This document shows positions 12,423 through 24,157 of a stretch of DNA of 64,000 nucleotides, piece by piece. Within the stretch, counting starts at the first letter, position 1; the number at the start of each line of letters is the position of its first letter. Made by a program: the position numbers and the translations under genes. Below the pieces are notes generated by a model that was given only the letters and a program-made list of their open reading frames with translations, did not search any database and had not been told where the DNA came from. This stretch comes from Casuarina equisetifolia. Lineage: Eukaryota > Streptophyta > Magnoliopsida > Fagales > Casuarinaceae. Location of the stretch: the NCBI GenBank assembly GCA_028551475.1, contig CM052361.1:2239501-2303500 (forward strand), written 5' to 3'.

Positions 12423-15400
12423 ATCATGAAAATCTCTTCAACGGACTTAAATGACCTTTACTACCATTAAACCCAGTCCATTAGTTATTGTTCTTCATCT
12501 GGGACAAAGTAGATTTTTCACTCCACTACCATTTTTCCAGCTCGCTTTTACCTGTTCACCGTAAAATAGTAATTCGTAAATTGATTGTCCAACTACCTTG
12601 CAACACATTAGTATAAAATATGAATGATTCCCGTAGAGATAAGCCAAACCCTAAAAATGAAGAAAAAGCTTTACTTTTCAGCCAAAACAGTGATTGGTTT
12701 GTTTTAGAATACCAGCTAAGAAGCTTTTAAACCTAGTGTTGTGTGGCCCCAAACCGATGCTAAAAGGGCAGGTTTTGTGGGGTGCATCAATACGACATGA
12801 TGGCTGCAACTTTGGTTTAGCTTGACCTGAAAACGTGAGTATGAAAGGTGCGCTTGCCTAACCTGTACGGGAAAACCATTAACCCTGCATCTTCTTTCAC
12901 ATGTAAGACAATTCAGTGTAATGGAGACGGCTTTCGTTGCCGTTTTGTCAAAAGAACTCAAAAGCTGAAATCTAAGCCTAATATATATATATTTTGGGTT
13001 CTTTTTTCTGTAAGCTCAAAGACAGCTTTCATTAAATAAGAAAACGTTCTACTTGTTCTTCAACTTGACCATCCTTCATGAACTAGGGTCCAAAACCTAT
13101 GTAGAGGATAGGACCAGAGCAGTTCTACAGAAAACTGTTCTTAGTGGCTCACGTCAATAACTTAAGGTCTAGTCATGTATTAAGTATTGAACAGCATGTT
13201 AAACTAGGTCAATAACTTAAGATCCAATCATGAATTAAGTATTCAACAGCATGTTCACTTCATTCACACTCACAGACACCCTTCAACTTCAATTTGTTGA
13301 CAAGTAGAGCGATGTACCATTCCCACAAATCTTGCTTCCACAAACCAGGCTTCACCTTTAAAAAGAGGACTGTCTTTTCCCAATTATCATTTCATCAAAT
13401 GCAGTCGAATATAATTGCTTGGTAGTTTGTAGTTGAAGTTAAATATGAAAGATTATCCAAGTCTCAGTAGGATTGCATGACACTCTGTTGTAAACAAAAA
13501 AAAAAAAACATCTTATGGGGTTGCTTCGTTTTGCTCGAACGCTTTACCTAAAAGAACTAAATGATCTTAACTCTTTGACTTGTTTCTAGGCAAATCAGAA
13601 GCTACGAGAATGGACCTACACGAAAAGCTGCTTCTATGGTTTTCGGACCATCTCAGTCGGTGAGAGAGACCCCATTCACAGCAGTGACTTTTCTGTTTGT
13701 TTCTTTAATTTATTTCCAATTCAGAAAAAAAAAATTGAGGGTCTGAGAGGACAGCAACAGGCTTAGAAGGATCATCAAATTGGAAAATAGCTGGGTTTTC
13801 TTGCAGACATTTATTCCTAGCCGGTGAGGCGGATACCCATGTTTATTTCCATGTTTCTGGCTGAAGGTACTAGCTGATGTTACTCATAATCAAGCTTCTC
13901 CACAATTGCCACAAAGATTCCATTCTGAAAGTATAAAAAGCGATCTCTATCGTGTGACGGGTTCTACATTTTCTTCTGACGTACTTAAAATATGGGGGAA
14001 GTTACTGTGAAGTTGATAAAAGTGGACCAAACGGTTGGCTTGCATGTGGTTGAAAGAATAAAATGTGATGGTATCGAGTTGTTATTTTCTGAGCTACATA
14101 ATTTACTTTAAGATATTGATGTTATAACAGACTACGTCATTTTCTAGATTATAGATAAAAGGTGATTTTCTTTTTTCTATTTTAAAAGTTCTGAGTTGTT
14201 TGCAGCTCGTGGAAATACAAGTGACATGTTTGTTTCTTTACCACTTGAACTCTTACTAGGTTGTACTGATAATGAGAAGAACTAGGTGGTATACGGTATA
14301 TCAGTTATTTTTATTTTATTTTTATCTTCTTTTTTTTTTAACTCATGTGCCTACAAGTATTAAACTTAGGTCTTAGACAGTGTCTACTTACCACTAAGTT
14401 AGGCCATTATATATCATTTATACATGCTCTAGTAATGGACCAAAAAGTTTAGTTATTTTGATCTTTTTGTTCTTGAGGGAAAATACTGTAAAAGGCTGAG
14501 GTGAAGTCATGTGGTGGGCTTCATTTCATCGAACACTCCAGTTTTCGTAGCAAGTGTTTGCAATAAGAAAAGAGTCCCATATTTTCTTTTGGTGTCATGT
14601 TCTCAAGGTATGAGAATTTCCTCCATTTCAAGGATAAGTCTAGGGATGTCAAAAACAGTCTCAAATATTTCGGGTAGCCTTAGGTCTACCGTCACTATAA
14701 CTCTAGTTTGTAGCCTTTCTCTCAACAAATTAGCCGCGTTTGCCAGAAATTATTGGTCCCTAGGAGCGGTTGGGAGACACCGCTACAGGAACCGCCGTTA
14801 TGGCTGATAGCAGCATCTGCTGGAAAACTTTCACCTACGAGTTTAGCTTTCTGTCACATCTATTCTTTATGCTTTTCTCGTTCAACAGCAACGGTTAACT
14901 CGTACACTCTGAATTCACGCTAGATGTTAGATCGTAGGTCGTGGGTTGCGGGCGAACGCGCATCAACCAAAATATCGAGGCCATGAAGAACGTACGGATG
15001 TTTTAGAGTTTTGTACCAAAAACATGATGACTTTTGTTTCGATTAAGGTTCTGCTGTGTAAGACGCGTGATCTTCTGGTGCTTTGGTGTAGCCGTCACAT
15101 ATGATCATGTAGCATTTCACATCAAAGAACTATTCTTTCTTCGTGTTTACATTTGTTTAAATTCGTTTTGTGTTTCATGTTGGCAAAATCTTTAGCATTT
15201 TAAACTACTATGTGACGGGCATTCCATTTTCTTAAAGGCTACTTTTGAGGAAATAAATTAACCTTTTAATATGTTTTTAGGTTTCAAGTGAGATACTACT
15301 TTGCCTGTAAACTAGGTTTTTAAGGAGATATTTTCTTGTGCTTGGGATGAAGGGCATATTGAAATATGATGTTTGTCATACATAATTAATATATTAGCTT

Positions 15401-17509
15401 ATTGAATTTATATGTGATGATATTTTTTTCTTTTACAAGTTGGGTTTAAAAGAAAAATAAGCATTCTAAGACCATCTTTAAGGTGATACTCATATTCTTA
15501 TCATATTCTTTTTATTTATTTATTTTTGTATCGAGTTCTCCTGTTAAATACTCATTTCTGCATCTTGTCCACAGTGTTAAAGCAACTTTTATACTTATGT
15601 ACCTTAAAATACTCCTATTCATTGACTAGCGAACGAGAGAGAGGGAGAGAGTTGTGGGTCTACTACAAGACTTTACACATTCCTATCCCTGGTTTGGGTA
15701 TATCGCATAATATATAAACATAGGATACCCTACAAAGTCGGTTTGTGATTTAAAGAAAAGAAAAAAGTCCGATATTGTCTTCTTTCTGAACTTGAGCTAC
15801 TAGATAACGTTGTTTGAAAACAATTTTGGTGGTTTATGGCATTTGTTGAACATTACTATACATTGTATAAATATCTGAAAGGTCGGTCTCGTAGGCTCAC
15901 ATATTCCTGTGCAAATCATTTACTTTGTTTTTTTTTTTCCCTCTCTCATTAATTTACATTTATATTCTTACCCAAGTTAATTTCTCAGAAGCCTTCTGTA
16001 GATAGTTTTCTGCATCTTTCTCTTTGATTAAGGAATGACTATATCAACTTAAGAGATTCTAGGCCAAGCAACATCTTTTCCTGTGGTGTTTAAGTGCAGT
16101 CAAGCGTCTTTGTGTTTTTCCATTTTAATGTTCATGTTCTCCTTCACCCCAAATTAAGCTATAAGATTTTTTTTTTGTTGGATCACCTCATTGTGTAAAG
16201 CAAAGGGTGTTAATATCTCAGGAATGATAATATCAATTTAAGGATTTTTCTGGGTTGCTCTTGACAAGAGAAGAGCATTATTTTCTGATGAGGTGTTCAG
16301 ATTCTGTCAAGAATAAGCTCTTAGGTGTTCTTGGTATGATGTATGTTCTGTAAAATACATGAAGGCGCCATTCATTCCTTTCAAGTTCAGGAACTTTGAC
16401 CATTAGGCACAAGTAGACAAAATCATAATCAGGACCGAAATTTGGTCCTACAGGACCTTATCCTTTGGAGGTAGAGGGTAGCTGGTCAACTAGATTTCTT
16501 TTTACTATCCAGACATCTTGGTCCTTTGTGTTCATCCTCATTAAAAAAGTGTCATTAAACATGTTTTTCAATGTTTTTTTTTTCTTGGAACTGAAGTGAT
16601 CTAAAAGTTCATGGGGGGTTTGGTGTGTGGATGCCAAGGTTACTTGGAACCTCGTTTTCCTAGAGAAATGTGCAATGTGCAATGTTCAAAATCATTTGGC
16701 CTATGATCTGTGTAGTGAGGGAATAATCTATTTGACCTTGCTTGTTCAGATATCATTTCATTCCAAACAAAAGCTTTTGGAATATGAGAACTTTAGGTGT
16801 GTAATCTTTGACTTGAGGTTAATTGTTGAAGCCAAGTAGCATTACATGAGGGAAAATAGCTTTCAACGACGATGAAGGTCATCGGATGTAAGGTAGTATT
16901 TTCAATGAAAAAATAAGTTATGGGGCGTATTTGTTCTAATCGTTCTAAGATGGAATGGCACACGATTCTCAGATGTGTGCGATCTGTTCAGGGCTAGTAT
17001 TAAGGTGAAATTTATTACCTAAGATGGGTTAGGTGGTGTCAATATCTGTTATGTGATGTCCCATCCTAACAGCTATGAGCATGGTAATGAGGTGTGGAGA
17101 AGTCAAGAGAAGGCCAATATGGGCACTTATGCACAAAGATGCCTAATTTGGGACGCAATGTAAATTAGTTTTAGTTTACTATGTAGTTGCTGGGGGAAGA
17201 GATGAATGCATATAAAGAAGTTTTGTAAAACCAAAAAACCTTAAGGGGTTCTTGTTTTCCCTTTAATGTGCAGTGTCCCGTTTCCCTTTAATGGAACAAC
17301 TTTATCATCCAAAATGAACACCAATCAGCCTTCCTAAGAACCTATTACAGGCTTTTCTAATTAGACATGTAACAATATCACTCAAGAAATGACATGGAGC
17401 CTTGCGACATATATATACATATATGTTTTTTTTTTTTGAAAATGCATAGAAACATATCCTAGTATTACAAGAAATACAAAAACTATGAGATGTCAATTTT
17501 TTTATTTTG
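12423..17509. other. Intergenic upstream of MIF, no recognised gene
   Basis: Contains the 55-bp duplication at 13153. The ORF at 14511-14807 (98 codons) has no recognisable family. Otherwise AT-rich with poly-T tracts. Confidence 0.4.
13153..13256. repeat. Tandem duplication of 55 bp
   Basis: Two copies (13153 and 13208) share GTCAATAACTTAAG and TATTCAACAGCATGTT-type blocks. Confidence 0.85.
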
Positions 17510-18600
17510 AAATTATCTTCTATTAAATTCAAACCATATACAATAAATGTGAGTAAAAAAAAATGTCTTAAGAAATTTTGTAACTAAATCTCTTTCTTAG
17601 TTGCTTTAATCATCCATAATAGTTCTTCGTTTCATCTCCCATATGACATTAGATTTCATTTTTGACAAAAATCACAATATAAGTTAACCAAAGAGAGCCA
17701 TTGCACAATTTCTTATGTTGTAGAAAGCCAATCATGATAAACTAATTATCTAATGAAATTATGTTTGCTTATGTCAACAATCTAAATTAGATAATACCAA
17801 TTCACTTATTTATTAATTAGTCACAAGTCATTATGAATTTCTTTGTAGCAATAGACATACCTATAAAGAGCTGAGGTAAAAGTGCACCTTGGTTTAAGGA
17901 GATCCCTCCAACTTTATGTTATTGAATCTTTTATATCAAGCTGCTTTATTAAAGTCCTTTTACATTTTATATTGTAAATCAAATTTCTCCATGAGTAAGA
18001 GTCTTAAAGATAAAAGAGATTTTAAAGTATGTGTCCCAAAAAGACCTTATTCTAGAGTTTTAGATTGGTAGCCCTAATTCCTCTTTCTTTTTTGGTGAGA
18101 AAATTGTTTGTCAAACTATTTCATAATTACTAATAGAAATTTTTTAATCTCTTTCTCAATCTTACAAATTGTTTACATTGGTCATAGGAATATTTGCATT
18201 CAAAATGAATATATGGAAATTAGGATTAATTTTACCAATTTTAGCCTCCCAACATAACTAAGATGTTTGATCCCCAACTTTCTATTCTTCCAATTATTTT
18301 ATCCATTAGACCCTTGCTATTAGCATAAATTAGTCTTTTTATAATGAATGAAACTCTAAGATATCTAATAGGAGTGTACCCCTAGGGAAGGGTGAGTGAT
18401 TTAAAATAAGAACTTGTTCTTGCTATAATAATCTTGAGAAAAATATTTGACATTTGCTTGAGTTATAATATATACTTGTGAGTTTAACAAATTCCTTCTA
18501 CAAAACAAAGCATTAAAGCTATATCACCATGAGAGAAAAGGAACAAATCATCAACAAAGCCCTATGTATATATATTTCACTTGTCCTAAACCCTAAACCC
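17510..18600 (-). pseudogene. Decayed LINE (L1-type) reverse transcriptase, minus strand
   Basis: Read on the minus strand with several frameshifts, the fragment follows the plant LINE ORF2 order. The RT active-site block is GFVDDLFLFSHGD (FVDD at 18547-18558), where the family usually has F-A-D-D. A GVHS-like stretch and YVGRLKLVKLILISIYSF (family: AGRLQLIKSVLFSIQVYW) follow, then KIEKEIKKFLL, a broken ERGIRATNLKLWNK-like segment, SWRDLLKPRCTF, and at the left end HIYCIWFEFNRR (family: VYHIWRERNRR; about 17515-17552). No frame is open for long, so it is inactive. The 5' half (endonuclease) and the 3' end were not found. Confidence 0.75.
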
Positions 18601-18606
18601 TAAACC
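18585..18606. repeat. Short interstitial telomere-like repeat
   Basis: CCTAAA followed by two CCCTAAA units and a partial one (22 bases in all), the plant telomere repeat. It lies next to the RT active site of the LINE remnant, where the LINE should encode protein, so it is an addition to the LINE. Confidence 0.85.
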
Positions 18607-19414
18607 ATTAAGCATAGTCCTTGCAGTAAATAGTAACTTTCCATAGCGTGATATAGCTATGAGGTAATATTTTACTTTGAATGGTGAATAACTTTCAAAA
18701 GGAAGTTCTTTCTTTTTCTCGCTTGAAAGTTAAAATTTGTTGTTATAGTATAGTTTTTAATGGGGGAAAGAAATTCTGGATTTCTTTATAAAATTATTAG
18801 AACTGTCCTAAACCTCACACTTGAGCTTAGAACTAGAACTAAGCGTGCATCGTTTCTAGTCTTCTCATATGGAAAAATTTTAGTAGGATCTTAGATGTAA
18901 TTAGAAGTACGTTTTTCAGTTTTCTTGCAAGTTGGCTTGTAAAATTTTAGTTGCTAAGTTTGAATTATGGGAGCTTTTGCTTTTACCCATTCAATGTTTT
19001 TTGAGTTGTTTTAATGGACTATTTTTTAGAAGAGAAATCAGTATGTCCTAGTTTATGGAAATTAATCCCAAACAAAAAATAAAATAGATTGACATGATTG
19101 GATATTTCTTTTTGATAGGAATGAATTTAATAAAAAAAAATTGACTATAAAATGTAGGAGATAGTTGTTTATATTTAAATTGAGGCGTTTATATTACTTT
19201 CCAATTTAAATTTTCTCCATATGAATGGTGGATGAGATGTCATTACAATATTGTTTCCAAAAGAAGATGTTCAAGATGTCCCATTATCAAGCACTATCAA
19301 ACTTAATGATGATATATGATATGTTGAACAATGATAATGGCTATCATGATCAAAGTGAGAACAAAGTTTGTGAAGCAAATCTGAGCTGTGGAAATGAAGG
19401 TAAGAGTACATGGT
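18607..19414. other. Intergenic, possible further LINE debris
   Basis: AT-rich. I could not extend the LINE homology to the right of the telomere-like tract. The 19225-19446 ORF overlaps the TRIM and is probably chance. Confidence 0.4.
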
Positions 19415-19419
19415 ATAAG

Positions 19420-19763
19420 TGCCCAGGCAAATCCCACATCAATTGAGGAAGGGGGTGATGGTTAGTTTGTTCATAAGTGTGAGAGAAAAACCTTTATCCT
19501 TTGAGTAAGCTTTTTGGGTTGAAAAGTTTTAACACAATCCAACACTAGTATCAAAGCCCAATTATCTAATAATTGTTACATCAAATTCGAGAAATTGGGT
19601 TAATGGTTGTTCAACTCAAGCCCCAAATTGTGATGAGAGAGATTGTTAAGATGATCTGACATTGTCAATAGAATGGGTTGGTGGTTAGTTTATAAGTATG
19701 AGGAAATGCCTTACCTTATGAGATAAGCTTTTGGGGTTAAGAAGTATCTAACACTACTTAACA
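19420..19763 (+). mobile_element. TRIM retrotransposon with perfect target duplication
   Basis: A 344-bp element. The LTRs are 19420-19544 (125 bp) and 19644-19763 (120 bp, TGTTAAG...CTTAACA). The interior is about 99 bp, starting with primer site TAGTATCAAAGC (19546-19557; 10 of 12 bases) and ending in a GAGAGAGAT purine tract. It is flanked by ATAAG at 19415-19419 and 19764-19768. It has no coding capacity. Size and layout match terminal-repeat retrotransposons in miniature, which are mobilised in trans. Confidence 0.85.
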
Positions 19764-19768
19764 ATAAG

Positions 19769-21815
19769 TAGTATAAGTAAGTCAATATAGAGAATTTAAA
19801 ATCTCCATCATAAGTAATGAACATCAATAGTCATTTTCGTGGTTGAAAGGAGAATACAATACATAACACTAATAGAGGGTTTTCAAACAAAAAACAAGAT
19901 GTGCATGGCATAGGTAAGCCAATTTAGTATGTGAGTAATATTAGAATGTGTCATAATAAGAATTTTTTTCAATAAAAGAGGAACATAATGATGAAAAGTT
20001 CTATCACATAATACAATATTTACATCGTGACAGCCATGTCTTTTCTCCAAGCATGTATACATCCAAATTAAAGGCACTAAAGAAGTGATATTGAGTTTTA
20101 CAATGTTAAATATGTTGGACATGGTTTTTACATTATTAGATCAAATTCTATTGTCATTTTGATTTTATTTTTTATTACATTGAAGGATTTTTTATTTTCC
20201 AACATCAATTAGTTAGTGGATAACAAATGAGTCTCTCTTCCAATTGGTATCAGATAAGTGCTAGAGCCTCAAACAATTAGATTATGATTCTAGGATTAAA
20301 GTTCTCAAGCTATTAAGAACAATAGCTAGTTAAGTGAAGAATGAAGAGAATAATACTTCAAACCTACCATGTAGATGAAGTCCATCTAAGCAAAAGAATC
20401 ATAATGGTCACTATTTGAAAAGATTTTTACATGATAAAGAGCGAAGGATATGCTCCATTGCTGAAAAAAGCTTAGAGATGTACAACACTAACAAAAGTAA
20501 AAAAGAAAAAAAGAGAATGGAAGAGAAAATTCTTCCCAAGTAAAAAGCCAGACACTTTTATTTTCTCAAGAGTAGCTGAAAAATAACACAAAAATAAAGT
20601 TATAGAGATTTTTTAGAACTAAACTTACATTTCTATAAATTATATCAAGGATTTAGGAAAATACCATTGACAATAAAAACTATATACTAAAGTAAAAAAA
20701 ATAGAAAAATAAAAGCGTGGCTTGATAATGATGGCAAACTAAAGTCAAAGGTGTCTAATGCAGAGATCAAAATATATGATATGGCAGCTAAAAAAAAAAG
20801 ATGGAATTAGAAGACAGAAAATAATGCTTGCTTATGTTTGAAACCTTTTCAAAAAGCTAAAAGTTTAATATTATCGTTTGTTGGTCACCGTGACAATGCC
20901 AATGACCTTCTCTTTTTTTTTATTTTTCTAAAGTTTTGCACTTTTTGTTGCATTCGTCTTTTTGTCAAGTGCAATACAGAGGATATGCTTTTGAGGGTCT
21001 CAGGAAAAGACCTCACTTGCCGAGACAATTGAGTTGGAATGCTAACACTTTAAGGATAGAGTTATTCAGCTTTATATCCAAAATATCTGATAAGTGTGAC
21101 CATTCATATTGCATAACTTAGTCCAAATTTATATTAGAAGATATTCCCCAATTCTTAGTTAAGTTGCATATCTGGCTAGTGTCTAGTACTTTGTACATTA
21201 TTCAAGCAGTTTAATTTAACATCGAACTTTTTATATTAAAATCCAAGAACCAGCTCGAAACACTTACACAAACATGTTAGAAATAAACAGAAAATTTTCC
21301 CTTGCTGAATTGGTTAGGCAGTTCTTCTCTCCCTTCTGATCAAAGAGTTCAAAGAAAAAAGTAACTTCTTTTCTCAATTTCGATGGCCCTTAGTGTCAAT
21401 CAAAAGGTACAGAAAAGTGGGTAGAGCTCGCTTTTGGATTTTTTAGAAGATTTTTTCTGCCCTCTTTTTTGTTTAGGCTAATATATCGTGTCCAAATGTC
21501 TCTTTGACCAATTAGTGGTCAATCATAACATCAAGAGATCATTATTTTTCCCCCCTTTTTCTGTAAAGTATCGCTACGAAAACAAAGTTTCAAAAGCAAA
21601 TCATTTATGGTATCAAGTTACTCGTCCAGCAGAGGGAGCAGGAGAAACACGTTGGTCCATAGTTTACCCAACGTACCTTTTCTTCACTCTTAATTGAAGC
21701 CGTTTCCATTCGTCTTTTGGGTCAGACATTATTTTGACTTGCTTAATATGTAGAAGTAAACAGATTGGGATGTCTAGTTTTTTATCTTGCTTAATCATTT
21801 CATATGTAGTTTATA
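19769..21815. other. Intergenic, nothing firmly recognised
   Basis: Contains TGGTATCAGATA at 20245-20256, close to a retroelement primer site, but no paired LTRs were found around it. Several poly-A/T runs. Confidence 0.4.
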
Positions 21816-22249
21816 TGTACGACAAAAGTTCTATATTAAGTATATAATCCCTTATGATGAAGTTTAAATAAAAAAAATACCTTTGAATTGGGTCATTGGG
21901 TCTTTCAATATGATATCAAATTCTAAGTTAAACTTGTTCAATCTCTTGCGACCTTGAGGCCAATATCAATTAGCATACAAGGGCATGTTTATAGGACAAA
22001 AGTCCTACATTGAATATATGATCTATTGTTATGAAGCTTAAATAAAGAAAATGTTTCTTTAACTCTACTAGAGCTCAAGTTAAGTATGTTTCACTCCATA
22101 CATCTTAAGTCTAATGTCATTCAATGTGCGAAAACATGTGCGCAAGATGGAAGTTATACATTAAATATGTGATTTATTATGGTAAAGTTTAAATAAATAC
22201 AATGTCCCTCAAACTTTTGAGCTAATTTTTAGGTTGGGCTATTCTAACA
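21816..22249 (+). mobile_element. Tandem TRIM array: three LTRs, two interiors
   Basis: LTR-like copies start at 21816, 21986 and 22137, each opening TGT(G/A/T) then an AAAGT(T/C)(C/A)TA(C/T)A(T/C)T block and 'GAAG(T/C)TTAAATAAA'. The last ends CTAACA at 22249. After the first LTR is TGATATCAAATT (21911-21922), a weak primer site. Both interiors end in a '(G/A)(G/A)(G/A)(G/C)CATG' tract. The LTR-interior-LTR-interior-LTR form is known for TRIMs and suggests unequal recombination. Confidence 0.65.
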
Positions 22250-24050
22250 TAGTTCATATCCTTTTGTTTCTTCTCACTTTTGAACAATTTTACCAAAATA
22301 AAACGATATGGAACTAGGATTTGTTTTGCCACAAACCATCTCTCTCCCTCAACCTGATTCTCCCTTGGAATATTTCACTGTCATCAAAATTAATTACTTT
22401 GATGGGGTAAATGATGAATGGTTTAATCCGCGACAAACCACCTCTTGTAGTTGCTTCTACCGGCACAGCCTATTGACTCGACTCTTTGCCATTTAAGCTT
22501 TGAATTTAATTGGTTGATCTCACTTAGTGAGAGGGAATATCACAAAAGTAGTTGGATGTTTAAAATATACTTTATGCTTAATTTTGCTAGAGAGAATACT
22601 CTATGATTAATAAGACATATTATATTCCAGCAGAAAAGGTAGCAGTTCTTTGAGTTCATCTCAAATACCAAGCTGAATAGGAGCCAGGTTTTTTCTTGAA
22701 GCTGGTATCTTGTGACTTGATGTCAAATCAGAAAGATTAAGAATTGAGATGAGGAAATGAATACGAAAATGAAACGAAAGATTTGGAGTTGGCCAGGGAC
22801 TTCACTATGATTGCGTACTGCGAAGATAAAGAAAGATGAGGTCGTCTGTTTCTCACCAACCCAACCCATTACAGATGCCAACAGTAAAAGGCCGTATCAT
22901 TATGGCTTTTGTGGGTCCTTAGATAAAAGCATCTTAGGCTTTAAATCTCCCCTTTCTAATTGTCATTGAATCTGACATTAACAACTCACTAAAACAAGTC
23001 ATGATCAAGATGATCGATAATAAAGATTAAGAGCAATGTCATCTCAGAGAAGGAAAGTTGGTACTGACAGATGCAACGTGACCTACAAGTTGTATATCCG
23101 TCTCATAAAACATCTTGCCCACGCATGTATTTATCCCTTGTCTACTTTCTCCATTCTACTTTCTCCATGCAAATGATAAAATAATTCTTAAGGGGGCCAC
23201 AAGTACATGTGGTTGGTTGATAGCAAAGTCTATCCAAACTCGAGTACTTGTACTATATTCAGTCCCTAGATAATGCTGCATCCATAGTTGGCATTTGGAG
23301 GATATCAGAGTTTATTGTTCAATATTTTTTTTCTTTCTTTCTATTAGCTAGAGAGTTAATTTCCTATCTTTGCAAGACTTTCTTCTTTCTCAATCATATA
23401 ACTTCTGATACAGCTACCTATAAGACTTTAAGCTTTTTAATATTGCTTCGATTGGAGTGGGGACAAACTATACCACAGAGACTTGTATCAATTGCTACTT
23501 TTGCAGGATGGAAGAAGCTAAATGAGAAACTCCTCCTCTTTCCCTCTCCTGCATATGAAACCTTTCTAATATAATATCACTAGTTTTATACTATATATCT
23601 TTTATAACTTTAATATGTTTAGGGTTGAACAAACTCACATGGATTATCTAAGGAATAGCAATGACTAAACTACAATCAGAGGATTATGCAGTGGGGTCAT
23701 AAACTTAGTTGAGTACTTAGGGCAATTGAGTACATCGAAATTATAGTAGCAGTACAACTTCGAAAAGTTGGCTGAATTAATAGAATTAAAAAAGTGATAG
23801 GAATTACAGATGGAGATGAGTCAGATTTCTTATTTGCGGTACAAAATCAGATTAGCAAGATCACTAATCCTTGATGACCTCAGGAACCTCCTAATCTCTC
23901 ACTGATTGGTTGATAGATTTGAAGCACTAAATAGGTAGATTATGACCAATGATTCAATTCCATTGGTAGTTAAACGCTCTAAAGACTTGCATAGTGTTAT
24001 GCATGACAATGATTGTCCATTCACTTTTCTCTCAAGCAATCACTCCCTGC

Positions 24051-24157
24051 TGGACTTCAAAGCTAGAGATTCTCCAATATAATGTCTCTGTATACATCAC
24101 TCACAATTGGACTTCAAAGCTAGAGATTCTCCAATATAAGGTCTCTGTATACATCAG
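24051..24157. repeat. Tandem duplication of 57 bp
   Basis: Two nearly identical copies start at 24051 and 24108 (TGGACTTCAAAGCTAGAGAT...). High identity implies a recent event. Confidence 0.9.

Noticed and set aside
12264..12470. ORF rich in Arg-Glu repeats opposite the MIF leader
   Set aside because: Produced by reading the GA microsatellite; not a protein.
14511..14807. 98-codon plus-strand ORF
   Set aside because: No recognised family, no start context or flanking exons; length is within chance expectation.
18585..18606. Chromosome end or large telomeric array
   Set aside because: Only 22 bases, embedded in a LINE remnant with ordinary sequence on both sides.
20245..20256. Primer-binding site of a further retroelement (TGGTATCAGATA)
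   Set aside because: No pair of flanking direct repeats could be found, so a chance match or an unresolvable remnant is likelier.
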